A stretch of 64,000 nt of DNA, taken from the NCBI GenBank assembly GCA_910890315.1, contig CAJVGD010000006.1, forward strand, positions 1,302,001 to 1,366,000. Direction: 5' to 3'. Of this stretch, positions 1 through 11,714 are shown in pieces. This DNA comes from Serendipita indica DSM 11827 (taxonomy: Eukaryota; Basidiomycota; Agaricomycetes; Sebacinales; Serendipitaceae). Position 1 is the stretch's first letter; the number at the start of each line of letters is the position of its first letter. A program made the position numbers and the translations under genes. A model generated the notes under the pieces. It searched no databases. It was given only the letters and a program-made list of their open reading frames with translations, and was not told the DNA's origin.

Positions 1-137
1 GACGAAGGACGGCTCACGACCCAACACCTCAGGATAAGTGTTTTGTATTAATAATCATGGATAACATTATAAATAGTAGAACTTTTATCGTCCGAACGTG
101 AGTACACATGAAGTTTGACCGACACAAACCGACGACG

Positions 138-1833
138 CTATGAATCATATCGACCGGGATAGACGCTACGTACCACCGGAGAAGCATACGGATGATCATA
201 GACGCGATCATTGTACCTTTCTGACTGACTGTTGATGGGCGACGACGTATTGAGAGGTGGGAGCGTCAAATGAATCTCTGGTCGCCGAGATTGAGAAGCG
301 TTCTCCGCGAACACAGCTGGTGGAGGGTATTGGGGATCTTGGACGGCGTGCTTTTCCGCCTCCTCTCCAATGGTGGTCGATGCGGTCCCCGGTCTCACCT
401 CACTGGCCGGTTCATTGTCCCACGTCACACCCCGCTTCGCAGGTATACGAATGAGCGGTGGTGATACAGAGGACGCACGCTTTTTGGTGGAAAGTCCCTC
501 ATCGAGTGAGGTCGTCAGCATATCATATGGCCCAAATGAGCGATGTTGACGATGGAGCTGCGACGATCTGCGCTGGGGAGAGTACGAAGAGGCAGGGGAC
601 TTCGGAACGTCGCCATCCGTCTCTCGCTCGACATTGACGAATATGTGAGGCCCTTCTCCAGTGCTGTGTAGGACTACTGGGTGCTTTGAAGCGCGTTTGC
701 TCCTCAATTCCGCACCAAGATTGTCCCCGGTGATAGATTGGCGACGAAAAGACGGCAGTCGTATCGACGACAGCACATTTGATACAACCACACGCCTTGT
801 AGCGAGGAATAAGACGGTGTCGACAAACCCATTGAGCATGAGCAGCGTTGCAGCTGCGATGATGACCTCTGCAGACACACGACGTCCAGAAAAGGACATG
901 AAGCGCGTCGTGGCGACAGGTGTAACGAGAATTGTGTACGCCAATGGATAGAGCATCATGTGTCTTGCCACTCGGAGCACCTGCGGACTGGGTTGACCAG
1001 GATTACAGAAGAGCAGGGAATTGCTGTCGACACCGGCTTGATACTCTGGTGGGGAGTCCATGTCTGGTTTGGATGTACTACATCGCCGAAAGAAGAAACG
1101 CCATCCGACGACGAGGATGTTTCCACGCAGGCGTAGGATGACGAGAGAGTAGAGAATCAAGGATCCAAAAGCGGAGATGAACATATAGTCATACTGAAGG
1201 AGGTGGCGCTCAATAGGATACGTCTCCTCGATCCAACACCATGACCCTGTGATTCCCCAGAAGGGACCTCGTTCGGCTTTGGCACTGGCGAGCGGACCAA
1301 GCAGGACAAGCAGGACGACGAAGAGCCAAACACCGGCAAGAGTGATGTATAGTACCCATCGTCCAAATCTCTTCCCATAGAACAGGAGGAGAAAAGTATG
1401 GCACGCAATGATCAGCGACCACATCGCTGTGCCAAGGTGGCCAAACTGCTTGAGAGCGGCTTGCGCAGTGCATAGCGTCCCCTCCTTGACTCCACGATGG
1501 ACGACCCATGATACGTTTAGGATTGAAGCCACACCTTCTATCATGTCGCTAAAGAGCAAACAACCAAAGTAGGCTGCAAGGGGAGTGCGAAAAAAATTGG
1601 CATCCGTCGCATCCTTGGTCTTGACCGCCTTGATCTATGCATTGTTAGATTGAGAGCATGTACGGCTAGACGACGTACGACGATGAAGACGAAGAGGGAT
1701 CCAGCTGAAAGGAGTGAGAGAGCACCGGCTGCGACGAGGAACTACAAAATGAGCGATTGTAATGCAAGAGCGGAAACAAAGGAACACTCACGCCGACGCC
1801 GATGACTTGAGAATGCGTGTACGCCTCAAACAT
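138..1833 (-). CDS. Git3/cAMP-receptor-like GPCR, tandem copy 1
   Basis: Seven-helix receptor of the plasma membrane, about 533 residues. It resembles the fungal glucose/cAMP-receptor-like (Git3/cAR) group, which is known to signal through G-alpha and cAMP; the ligand is unknown. My model has three exons: 1833-1792 (starts MFEAYTHSQ), 1741-1679 (first helix, FLVAAGALSLL), and 1634-138. All junctions are GT-AG and in phase. Visible hallmarks are GSWCWIEETYPIERH in the extracellular loop before helix 5, a YPLAYTIL helix, and LMLNGFVDTVLFLATRR at the end of helix 7. The last ~230 residues are a polar cytoplasmic tail with GPYDMLTT and, near the end, HPYASP. The neighbour at 2094-3859 is a paralogue with the same exon layout, about 260 bp upstream, same strand. 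Family assignment is from remembered motifs; ligand and G-protein partner are not visible. Confidence 0.82.
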
Positions 1834-2093
1834 TGCGATGCGTCGGAGGGAGGGGGGAATGGGAGAGTATGGCTCAGGAGACCTCAGCATGCGGAGGCTG
1901 TTATACGATGCTGGATCATGACAGCAAAAGGACCTGGCGACATGATCGGCTCGTAGCACAGGCCATACCTGGGTACCTGTCAAGCTAGTATGTTACCAGT
2001 GATTGGTTGTCAATAATCATGAGAAGGAAATATGCTTAAGCTTAAATGAGTTGAAGTCCGGGAGCGTCGGTGACTGAATATGTGAGATGGGAA

Positions 2094-3859
2094 TCAATCG
2101 TATCTGCCCATATGCTGATTCGTCGCTTGTGGAGACGCATAGGGATGGCCGTGGACCCTGTATTGGTACCCCACAGAGGCGTGTTCCAGGCCAGGCGATG
2201 ATGTCGGAGAGGGCATATAGGATTCGGTTGTCTGTGGCCGAGGAGAGTCAAACTCTACCACCGCCGGACCACGGAGCCGTGCTGCACGGGCTATTTCAAA
2301 AGAACCTTTTCTCGACTCGTTACCATCCCCCACGACCGTTGTGTCAGAGATGGTACCCATCCCGGTGTCAGTCGACATATTCGGGCGATGAAGGCTGGGT
2401 CGTGCGATTTTTCTGCTCATGAGCATGTCCCCACCCTGTATTGAGCATGTAGACTCAAGTGAAGGGCGTGTATGACCTACGGATGCATCACGGCCATCTC
2501 TCAAGGTCGTTGTGAGCATATCGTATGGTCCGAGCGGTCGATGTTGGTGATGAAGATGTAATGATTCACGGTGTAGTTTCGCACGCACCGGGGATTGAGG
2601 TACGTCGCTATCGGATATCCGTTCGATGTTGACGAGGATGCCTGTACCATCGTGGATTGTCATCTGTGGTCGTGACGACGAGATATGAGCTTTCGACTCG
2701 ATGTCGTCGTCTTCGGTGGTCGAAAGGCCGAGAAACGAGCGCAGTCGCCTCGGGAACAACATCTTGGCCGGGAGGACACGTCGCGTGGTCAGGAACAGGA
2801 CGGTGTCAACAAATCCATTGAGCATCAGCAGGGTCGCGGTGCATATCATGGTAAGATGGGAGATGCTATGACCAGCAAAGTACATGAAGCGAGTTGTCGC
2901 ATGAGGGAGGATTAGAATCATGTACGCGATCGGATAAAGCATCATGTGTTTGGCAACTTTGATAACTTGTGAGTTGGGCTGGGATAGATTGGTCACGACA
3001 TGTGAGTCGTGCGTGCGCTGTCGTCGGTGGAGGGTGTAGTATGCTGGCTGGAGAGTGGACGAGTCTGGGGTCTTTGAGCGTGGCCGGCGTCGTTGAAAAG
3101 AAAACCGCCATCCATTGACGACGATATTTCCTCGTATGCGAAGGACGACGAGGGTATAGAGGATCATGGACCCAAACGCGGAGACAAACTGGTAGGTGTA
3201 TTGGAGCACGTGTCTTTCGATTGGGTATCCATCCTCAATCCAGCACCATGACCCCTTAATTCCCCAGAATGGGCCATGCGCCGGTTTGGCAATAGCCAAA
3301 GGCCCAAGGAGCATAAGCAAGAGGACGAGGAGCCAAACGCCAATCAAGGTAGTGTACGTGACCCACTTCTCGCTCCTGATGCCGTAGAAGAGGACGACAA
3401 AGGTCTGGCAGGCGATGACCAGAGACCAGAACGCCGTACCCAGGTGACCCGCCTGCTTGAGTGCCGCCTGAGCTACACAGAGGCTGCTTTGTTCTATACC
3501 GCGATGGGTCACCCAAGAAGCGTTGATCACAGACGAGACGCCTTCAATCACGTCGCTGAAAAGAAGACAAGCAAAGTAGACTGCAAGAGGATTCCGGAAG
3601 AAGCTGCCATCGGCTGCGTCTCTGACTGTGCAGATTTTGAACTATTGGAATGTGAGAATGATAGAAAAACTAGGCCAAAGACACGTACGAGAATAAAGAG
3701 GAAAAGGCACCCAGCTGTAAGAAGCGATAGGGCCCCTGCTGCTACGAGAAACTGCAAAGGATTAGCCTCTCCGCATTGAAGGTATGGTCTGTTCCTTACA
3801 CCAACGCCGACGACCTCGATATTCGTGTACGGTTCAAATATGACGGTAGTGTTGGGCAT
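2094..3859 (-). CDS. Git3/cAMP-receptor-like GPCR, tandem copy 2
   Basis: Paralogue of the receptor at 138-1833, about 556 residues. Exons are 3859 to about 3800 (MPNTTVIFEPYTNIEVVGVG), a 63-base exon carrying FLVAAGALSLLTAG, and 3641-2094. Intron positions and phases match copy 1, so the pair arose by tandem duplication after the gene structure was set. Shared signatures are GSWCWIEDGYPIERH, the MLYPIAYMIL helix, LMLNGFVDTVLFLTTRR, GPYDMLTT in the tail and HPYASP at the C terminus. The cytoplasmic tail is otherwise very different from copy 1 in sequence, while the helices are well conserved. An open frame extends upstream of the start to about 3904, but it begins with TTG; the first ATG is at 3859. 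Ligand unknown. Confidence 0.82.
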
Positions 3860-6826
3860 CGTGAAAGGGATGTTCAAGCTTGCTGAGCTGTCGAAAAGAG
3901 CCAAGATATTATACCACCCCGCAGCTAAGGGCAGTGAAAGAGGCTGGGTTACACAACTCGCTGGTTACTGATCATGCTCTGGCACTCTATTGGCTCCCCT
4001 TATTTCTGGCAGACAGATCCGATCCAGCCCAGTGGGGACGCTGTATGGGATGCACCAAACTTGAAATTACGCCCTTTTGTGCAATCTCCGAGACCAATTA
4101 GAGGGTTTCAGGTCACGTAATGCGTTTGTCGTAACGCAACTCCCAATTCGACGGTGAATCGCGTTGTTGTGCACCGCTCAAGACAGTCTCCACCTCCAGC
4201 CTCCACGAGTAAGCGACAGGGAGCAAGTAGACCAGCGCATTGACAAGTGGACAAATCCGCAGTCAACTTTGCGCCATTGATCAGTGGACAACTGAGATGG
4301 AGAACCCAGGTGGATGTGGTCGTGTATGAAAAACGTCGGGAATTCAAGCTAGGGATGTATTTTGGACATTGCAATTGGCTCCAAGGTTGTCGTAGGCAAC
4401 AACCACACTGTACCCCATCTTGTCTTCAAACTCTGTCAGCTCGAGGTCAGAGGCCTTTCCTGGTAACATGCTCGTCCAAGTTTAAGATACTCTAATGATG
4501 CCTTTGTAATGGTATGCGTGCTCCTCTCTGCTGAATGACGAGTTTTTCTGCACACGTTCCACGATTCTAAGCCCCTTGGGCTGTTGTGCTGGCCAGATGA
4601 AAAAACAAGAAACAGTTTGTTGCAGGTAGGCTCGCTCTTTGTCGTTTTTCGAACCTTCCGTGTGCGACACCTCGTGAACACGCCCTAACCGCAAGTTTCG
4701 ACGAGCAATGGGGCAAAGAACAAACGGAAAAGAACATCAAAGGCCTTCTTTTGGGGTTTCGGCAAGAGAATATATTCCATCCATCGATCCATCACCACTC
4801 GTGTTTCCGACTTCTCCATCCCTGAGGACTTGACGAGCGGGCCTGCGCGTCGAACAGATATCGTTTGGTCTAAAGGTCGGAATTCTTTAGGACTCGTCGA
4901 GATAACTCTTGCCCCCCGTCGCGGCAAACCGACTACCGGTACCTTCGCCCCTCGACGGATCAGCTGTCGCGCGTTCGACACCCGTATGAAGAACAATATC
5001 GTACGATAAGCTTCTAGCTCGAGAAATCCCAAATTCAAGAGCAATGGAAAATCCCTCGTAACAGCCGGGCTGCTAATGAACAGTAGGATGACTGCCGTTT
5101 TGACGGATCTAGGACTAGCCTCGTACAACTCAAATCCTGCACGCAAGCTGTGGATGAACGTTGAACAGTCGAGGCGCTAGTAGCTGCCACGCGACTGTAA
5201 TTTCGAAAGACACGGATAACACGAGACTGGTCGATCAAATTCGTTGAAAAGTGCTAGGAACACTTGGGTTTCTTCACTTTCCTACCTTGGTTAATGCACC
5301 CGCGGCCATGTGGACAAGCGTATGATCGACATACGTCTAGGGGGTCAGGAGTTGTCACAAATGCCGAGTCAGAAGGTGAGGAAGCCGTTCTAATCCCGTT
5401 GCATACCTACCATATTTTGGGTTAGACTGATGACGGCCTGGACGGGCCAGACGGCTCTTTGCATTCACGACGCGGACATGTTCCACGTGGATGAGTGCTT
5501 TTCTCGTAACTCAGGGATGCCTCTGATTACGCAGGGGTGCGTAACTTTGTAGCCGTGCCTCCGCTGGTTTCACGTCGCGCATCATCCTGCAGATTATCCG
5601 ACCCTGTGATTTTAGCGAAAATATTCGACCCTTTTGATCGAATATTCTAGCAGATATTCCAGCGTTGTTGCTGCACAATTTACTGTCTTTCTCTGGCGTT
5701 TGTCGCTCCTGGGCTCCGAGGCAAGTTGGCGGTGGGATCGGCAGAGGGCGGATTGGCCAATCGAGACAGAGCGACTAAACACGTCGGGTGTGATCTGCTA
5801 GTTGCGTCCTAGTTGTGACCAATGGCTAACCTCCCGTCTGTCTTCTCGCACACGTTGATTGGACTGGCACAGAAACCGAAGGCAGACGTTGCTAGCGCCA
5901 AACAAGAGGGGCAGAACGTTCCATTGGAAATCGGTGCGTGACAACCCCCCGAATGGAGGGTCATTACGGAGAGATGAATGACCCACAAATAGGCTAATGG
6001 ATGAGGCAGTGTGGCGTGGCAACGGCCGTCGTTTTGCTGGCAGTAACGGACGCCATGGCTGGGCGCTGAGGTGAGTGACGGCGCTGGAGCACGTCTGAAA
6101 CGGCGTGTAGCCTTTTACTCCGAATGACTCGGCAGAACAGTACAAGACTGCTTGCGTTTCTTTTTGGCAATGGGCCGTAATCGCCAGTGGTGTAATGCGG
6201 GTAAGCCAATATGTTCGCATTGACCCTGAAGGTCGTTGCTCACGCCTACTTTTCTCCAGGACTGTCCCCTCCGGTCCTTGCCTCTTCTCATTTCCAGTAC
6301 AAGACGCGCAGCCCCTGAGAGCGTGACAGAGCGTCCGCTGCTCCGACAAGCCAGCGCTATCCGCGGATACGCCGTGCTATCGCGAGTTGGTTTTACTTAT
6401 CATTTATTCGCGAAACTGCCGGGCTGCGTTGGTTGGCGAGCGACAGTCGTTGGATTCATAATCGGTTAGACCGCTTGTTCCCAGACACCAAGAAGTTCAT
6501 TTGGCGACGTTTTATAATAGGCTTTGGGACGCCAACCGCGGCGCTGCTTGACCTGCTCCGCTCTTTCCCCCCTTGGTGAGTAAATTCATCCGAAATTCCA
6601 GGCCGTCTCTGCCGCGCGCAGGGTCATCGTTGGCAGCGAGTTTCGTCGCCATTTCTGTTGTCCTTGACGATGCCGTGACTCGCTTATGGGGGCGCTGGTC
6701 TGACGATCGCGAGAAACGCGCAGAGAGCGCGGGACGCAATGGGTTTGACCTGCGCAAGCCTAATTCCTATTCATATTTAATTCCCCTTTATTTTTCACTA
6801 ATTTCCGTGTAATCACTAACCGCCTG
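3860..6826. other. Gene-free stretch, about 3.0 kb
   Basis: I found no gene that I can support here. Open frames exist (the longest, minus strand 5798-6349) but have no recognisable domain, no splice logic with neighbours and an ill-ordered composition rich in R, S, C and H. The right part (6480-6830) leads into the promoter of the gene at 7204. A short perfect inverted repeat lies at 5620-5646. No transposon ends, LTRs or tRNA-like folds were recognised. Confidence 0.5.
5620..5646. repeat. Perfect 9-bp inverted repeat, 9-base loop
   Basis: aatattcga at 5620-5628 is mirrored by tcgaatatt at 5638-5646. The right arm reads into cGAAtaTTCt, which fits a tail-to-tail pair of heat-shock-element units, and another TTCC follows at about 5655-5658. 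It sits in a gene-free region, about 1.5 kb from the next supported start, so a regulatory role is only a guess. Confidence 0.3.
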
Positions 6827-6830
6827 CCGC

Positions 6831-7203
6831 TATAAAACCCAGACCCGCCTGCCATCCAGAGCCGCTACAAACTCCAAAGGGCCCCTTCATCTCCTTCTCT
6901 CCCGACCGCGACCATCTTCCCCGTCCTCTTCTCTTCGTTCCCAACCGTTCTCAACTATTTTTAATCTACTGTACGTCTCCTTTCGTCTTCTGCATTCCTT
7001 TGCTTGCACAACCAACGGCCTCACCGCACTCTGCCAACCTTTTTTTTGCGGCCGCGTTTTGGGCGCGCCGAGCGCGTCTTTGGCGTTGATAATAACGTCT
7101 TTCGACTTGTTTTATCATCGTCTTGCACTTCTCCGCGCCATTTGCCACACGGCCCCCCTTTTTCTCCTTGCCAGAAAGTCGCTCACACGTCGCTGGTTTC
7201 TAG
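6831..7203 (+). promoter_or_regulatory. TATA box, pyrimidine-rich leader and 5' UTR intron
   Basis: tataaaa lies at 6831-6837. It is followed by a C/T-rich leader (about 6890-6960, runs such as ccttcatctccttctctccc), the usual layout of strongly transcribed fungal genes. A probable leader intron starts at gtacgt (6971) and ends at ttctag (7201-7203). The ATG of the next gene begins at the very next base, so splicing would put the start codon directly at the exon junction. The intron is 233 bases, long for this window. Confidence 0.6.
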
Positions 7204-8026
7204 ATGACTTCCTCCCAAGTCCAATTCTGTACCGACGTAAAGGTTCTCGACGAGTGGGCGAAACTTACTGGCCTTTCGCTCCCGCCTTCGGGTGACGCGC
7301 TCTCGCAGTCATATGCACGGGCTCATGGATGGCTGAACCATCTCAAGTAAGTATTTCGTTTCGTTCTTCCCCCAATTTTCTACCCTCCCATTGGGGTGCT
7401 GGTTGGTTCGCTTTTGCCTTTGAAGTGTCAAAAGGCCTGCTGGTCACCGCCATGGCCTTTCTTTCTGCATCGTGGCTCTGGCCTCCCTTCCATTTGAATT
7501 TTTCACGTGGATCCGTCTGTCTTGCTGGTTACCGACGGTGTCCGAACCCGGAATTAACCGCCCATCTTCTAGGGATCAGCTCGTCCAACGTGCACAATGG
7601 CGCGAACAGCCAACCGGCGACGCAAGGATGCTCTTTGCCGTCACCTGCCCACTTCGAGGTCCCTCCAACGAGACGCTGACCATCTCTCTACCGGCTTACG
7701 CGACTTCCTTCTTCTCGCCAAACCGCACTACCTTGTTCGCCTCGTGCTTCCAGTCCGCCCTCTTTTCAAACACGCGCCATTCGACGGCTCCGGTGGCAGA
7801 CATTCTCCATCTCCTCCAATGCCTCATCCCAGGCATGCTCACCGTCGTCATGGTCGAAAACGTCCCTGGTCAGGGAACTTGGACCACCAGCCGAGGCCTC
7901 CCTCCCGTCGAGTGGGTCGACGCCAACCGCGACCAGCTCACTGCCGTTGTTGGCCGTGAGCATTATGCCCGCATCCGTCACGCGGCTGCGACAAAGACTA
8001 TGTCGTTCAAGACGTCTTGCAAGTAG
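7204..8026 (+). CDS. Orphan protein of about 198 residues
   Basis: I do not recognise this protein. Exon 1 is 7204-7346 (MTSSQVQFCTDVKVLDEWAK), followed by a 226-base GTAAGT...TCTAG intron and exon 2 7573-8026, ending in KTMSFKTSCK. The junction is in phase (AA|G). The protein has no signal peptide or membrane segment. It reads as a compact soluble domain with some aromatic residues and a central hydrophobic strand-helix stretch (ILHLLQCLIPGMLTVVMVEN). A TATA box, a C/T-rich leader and a leader intron precede it, suggesting high expression. The start is chosen because it directly follows the leader-intron acceptor and opens a frame that splices cleanly. Both introns are long compared with the ~50-base norm here, another trait of highly expressed fungal genes. 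Function unknown. Confidence 0.7.
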
Positions 8027-9070
8027 ACGCGCTTGGACAAATCCTCTCTCTATGCCGACACTCTATGCATTCTTCGAAACCAACCGTCGCGCGTTGTCAA
8101 CATGGCCCACTCAAAAATCATCAAGGTCTCGTCTAAACTATCACTATTATCATATTTGGCGTCCAGTCGCCTCCAAACCTCATCTACTTTACACCCTCAC
8201 CGTCGCGAGCGACTCCGTCTAATAGCATCCATATTCACCAGCATCATACAAAGGCTCGGGTCCTCTTGCATCCATCGGCATCACCACTTTCGACTCTCGT
8301 TGCATCGCATACATCCATTTTACCCCTGGCCTGGTCAGACTTCTTGCATCGTATCCAACACTCAATCAAAATCATTACAATCAACCTCATGCATTCATGC
8401 GAATGCCCTGTGTATCATGACGTCTGCCTGCATCTTACGGCCCTTTCAATCGCCCGCACGCCATACAAATGTGACCGACTCGTCTGCAAAGCAAAAGCAT
8501 TCCCGGTTTCTATGATACCATTTATTACCCACCCGTTTATTTCCTTGCACTATCCTTTCCGTAATTCGTCATCCCTTCTCGCTCAAAAAAACCCCCGTTC
8601 GTTATATTATGTGAGATATTTGCTCATTGCCCTCTGTCCTTTTCCGGCCTTTCTTGTCGCTTCTTGACGGCCCTCTCTCTTGCTCCCCTCTTTGCCCGAC
8701 ACCGTTTCACCGTCTTCCCTTTTCCCCTTTCCCCCCTCTTCGCTTTCCCTGATAGTCGCGGGCTCGTCTCGTGCATCCAGACAATGTCCCTTTGCCCCTC
8801 TGTTCGCTCCTTTACAGTGGCGGCCGACTGTCCCTCTTTTCGACTTCGTTCCGTAACAAACCAATAGATCTGCCTTAGCGCCCCAAGCAAACTTTTGTTC
8901 CAAGTATAAGCTGTTGACCATGTTGATGTGAGCGAGCCGGAACTTTCGTATCCTCGCGTGCGCAAAGTTACACATCACATGGGACGCTGTCAATATGTTA
9001 TCTGCCGTCGTATCATGATAATTTAAGCAAGCGATCGGATGTCTTGAGCCACGCGTATCTAATATGTGGA
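8027..9070. other. Gene-free stretch with pyrimidine-rich tract
   Basis: The first few hundred bases are probably the 3' UTR of the gene ending at 8026 and of its convergent neighbour. A strongly C/T-biased stretch lies at about 8630-8760 on the plus strand. It resembles a fungal CT-box leader, but no supported coding frame follows it. Open frames such as plus 8033-8515 have no domain and a composition dominated by S, H, R and C, so I left them out. Confidence 0.4.
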
Positions 9071-10020
9071 TTATGAGCGCGTTTTATATACCACCAATCT
9101 TGGTGCACATGGAACCTCAAATGGACATAGTGTCGCTACAGGAATGAAAGAGTATTTGGGTTTATTCAGAACAAGAGCGATAAACCAAATGTCCATGCGT
9201 GTCCAAGAATGAAGAGGAATCAATGACCAAGAAGAAACAAAAAGGTGGGTATGAACCCAATCAATGGTATCTCTCAAACAGCATTCGGGCCACTGTGGGG
9301 TCCATGTCCTTGCGTAAAGGTCGTAGCTGGGGGTGGATGCTGAATGTGCATATCCGACATCGGTCGTATATCCCATTCCACCTTGCGCATAAGGAACCGG
9401 GGTGGAGGGCTTGTGCATCCCATCCTGTGCTGTCCATTGTCCAGAGCCCGATTTACCATGATGCCCTGCTGGGATGACAAAGGTCGACTGGGAGCTCTCT
9501 CCGTTGTGGTTGTACGTGTACGGATGGTGCACTGGATATCCGTGTGGAGGCTGATATGGTTGATCAAAGGCGTGGACCGTCTGATATCCTGCCGGTGCTA
9601 GGACTGGATTCTTGATTCCGGTCCCATCGAGGGCCCCTTCGCGCATCTCGTGAGCCTTGGTAGTTTGCGCGTCTCGACGGTTTTGAATGCGGGCCTTCAT
9701 ACCCCCTTTCCATCGCTGGAACCGTTCACTGGACTTGAGGCAGCAGACGTATATCATCGTGAGGATAACGATAAAAACGAAGACTAGAAATTCCAGGACG
9801 CGGCTTGAGCAGGCGAATCTCAATACGGAGGGAGAAAAAACGTACTGCTGGCGACGACAACATAGATCATCGGGATGTACAAGATGCCAATTCTCACACT
9901 ACTACCACCTCCATTCCCACTACGTCCACCCCCTTTTGCAGCAGCGTGAGGAAGACTAGCGAGCAAGAAGAGGATCGCCGATGCCATGAAAATACCGGAC
10001 GTAGAGGTCATATTCATCAT
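9071..10020 (-). CDS. Single-pass membrane protein with signal peptide, unrecognised
   Basis: Two exons: 10020-9846 and 9783-9071, joined in phase by a 62-base GTACGT...TCTAG intron that falls inside the membrane segment; about 295 residues. Residues 1-28 look like a cleavable signal peptide (ATG cluster, then FMASAILFLLASLPHAAA). A short Gly/Ser-rich loop follows, then one long hydrophobic span (IGILYIPMIYVVVAS joined to FVFIVILTMIYVCCL), a basic stop-transfer region (KSSERFQRWKGGMKAR) and a cytoplasmic tail rich in Y, P, H, Q and G. The last ~90 residues, after YDLYART, look less convincing and may be an unspliced 3' region. Upstream in-frame sequence begins with GTG, so 10020 is the first ATG. 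The layout recalls small fungal sensor or adaptor proteins, but I cannot name a family. Confidence 0.6.
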
Positions 10021-10533
10021 CGTAATGGTCGTTGAGAGTAAAAAAGAGGACGAGATAAGGAGAGTGCTTCGAATGCCCGTCGATTTTATAGCTCCCAATC
10101 GACCAGAAAAGGCGCCGCGAGGTGGAAGCCCGAGGACTTTGCCGCCACCGAAAGCTGTCAGCCAACAGAATGACACGCGGAAACAGTCGTAATTGAAGTG
10201 AACAGCGAGTCACAATCCGCGATCCCATCAATGGCCTTCAGGCACTCTTTCGCTGCACCGGTCCATACACGATGCCGTGTTGAAATATTCAAATCGGGTG
10301 GACCTGGCATGCCAATCCGGTGGAACATATGGTGCTTGCTGGGCCGTTGACAGAAAGGTAAGTATCGGGGAGCCATATGGGGATAGAGCACCGACTTGTC
10401 GATAGACAGGCATAATCTATGGTATGATCTTTTTCTGTACATCTGCTGCACATTTTGCATCATCAAGTCCCATTGTGGTGGCGGGTTTGAAGCGGGAACG
10501 AAGCTGTGGTCTGAGGGTGTCGCTCGGGGATGT
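10021..10533. other. Intergenic stretch or unresolved 3' exons
   Basis: About 500 bases between two minus-strand genes. A minus-strand frame to about 10228 (with SPYGSPILTF and APYVPPDWHA) could be a tail exon of the multi-pass membrane gene upstream of it, but I could not find a convincing acceptor. No other feature seen. Confidence 0.35.
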
Positions 10534-11453
10534 TCAGGAGTGGTTCTGATAAATCCGTTTAATAGGCGTGTGTACCATAATAGGAAAGACATGCGCCCAA
10601 GTCACACGAGACAGGACTACCATATCCGTTTTGTTGTGTGCGCGACGTGTCAGCAGCATATTAGGAGTGGATAGACAGATGCTGGTGAAATAGCAACAGA
10701 TTCCGTTGGATGCTATACAGCATATGGATCCGACGTAGATCAGACTGATGGTATATCATTCATAAAGTACGCAATACGTGACGCAAGGACTCACCTCCAT
10801 TACGGTAAAACTCCTGCAACACAAACAATTCTCCCAAGACTGCGAGTACCCAAAGCCTAGGAGGCCAGGACCCACTTGCTCTTGACGAGGCCCATGCAAG
10901 TGTCCCAGCATAAACTATGGCGATAGCAGAGCCGAGAAACGCCAGATTCCGCACCAGGCTGAGGCACAGAAATTTGGACATGGTACTCGCACGGTCGTCT
11001 TCTACGCAGAACCATCGAATCACGAGAACTTCCCATGCAAGGAGAGTGACAATTGCTGCGTGGCATCCAGGAAAGCGACGAAGGTGACGAAAGAGAGGGA
11101 GTGGCACAAGTAGGACGAGGACATAGGCGGCGAGCGTGCCCAACTGTATCGCCATTCGTGGATATGTACCTGGAGGCACAAAATTAAGTATCCAGAGTGG
11201 CGCTGTGAGGATGAATCCGCCGAGGAACATGAAGAGGCCAGTAGAAATGACTATACGTGACAAATTAATGAATGTCAGCCTGCCATAGTTGAGTATTTGT
11301 AGTTATTATTTACATACTGTGAATGGATAGGATCAGAACGAGGCCGATACTGCCTTCATTCTCCAGAAAGTCCGTAATTGGTCTATACATCTTGACAATG
11401 GAACCCCAACGGCCACTTGGAGAAGTGTCTTCGGTCTCAAAAGGTGGAAGCAT
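10534..11453 (-). CDS. Multi-pass membrane protein, unrecognised
   Basis: Exon 1 begins at 11453 (MLPPFETEDTSPSG) and ends with IHS just before a GTATGT donor near 11318. Exon 2 runs to about 10793 and carries most of the protein. A probable third exon follows a GTGAGT...TGTATAG intron and ends at 10534. At least five hydrophobic spans are visible: GSIGLVLILSIH plus STGLFMFLGGFIL; MAIQLGTLAAYVLVLLVPL; AAIVTLLAWEVLVI; LVRNLAFLGSAIAIVYAG; and LWVLAVLGELFVL. There is no signal peptide and no recognised family motif. The C-terminal end is uncertain: open sequence downstream to 10228 could belong to it. It lies next to another unrecognised membrane protein on the same strand (9071-10020), so both may be lineage-specific. 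Confidence 0.6.
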
Positions 11454-11714
11454 TGTGATTGAGCGTAGTCGTCGAGTTCAAACGGGTGTTGGGAGACTTG
11501 AGACGCCAACCAAGCGCAAGGCGCAAGATGAATGATAGATACGTCTATAGAATCACTTTTGAGATACTTGAGATATCTCTAGACAACCTAAGATGCCTCT
11601 TCGTAGTTGCTGGGTATCGTCTGACGTGGTCAAGGAACAGGAAGACGCTGCGGAGAAATCAAAACGAATATTCTCAAGGTGACCCTTCAAAAGTGAGATA
11701 CAAGGATACATTTA

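Noticed and set aside
3860-3904. Upstream extension of the second GPCR
   Set aside because: The frame opens with TTG; the first ATG is at 3859 and matches the start region of the paralogue.
5638-5660. Heat-shock-element cluster
   Set aside because: Only one good inverted unit pair is present and no gene starts within 1.5 kb, so I list only the inverted repeat.
5798-6349. Minus-strand open frame of 183 codons
   Set aside because: No domain, no hydrophobic or helical pattern, biased composition and no splice partners; treated as chance.
8033-8515. Plus-strand open frame just after the orphan gene
   Set aside because: Lies in the likely 3' UTR, is rich in S, H, R and C, and shows no conserved motif.
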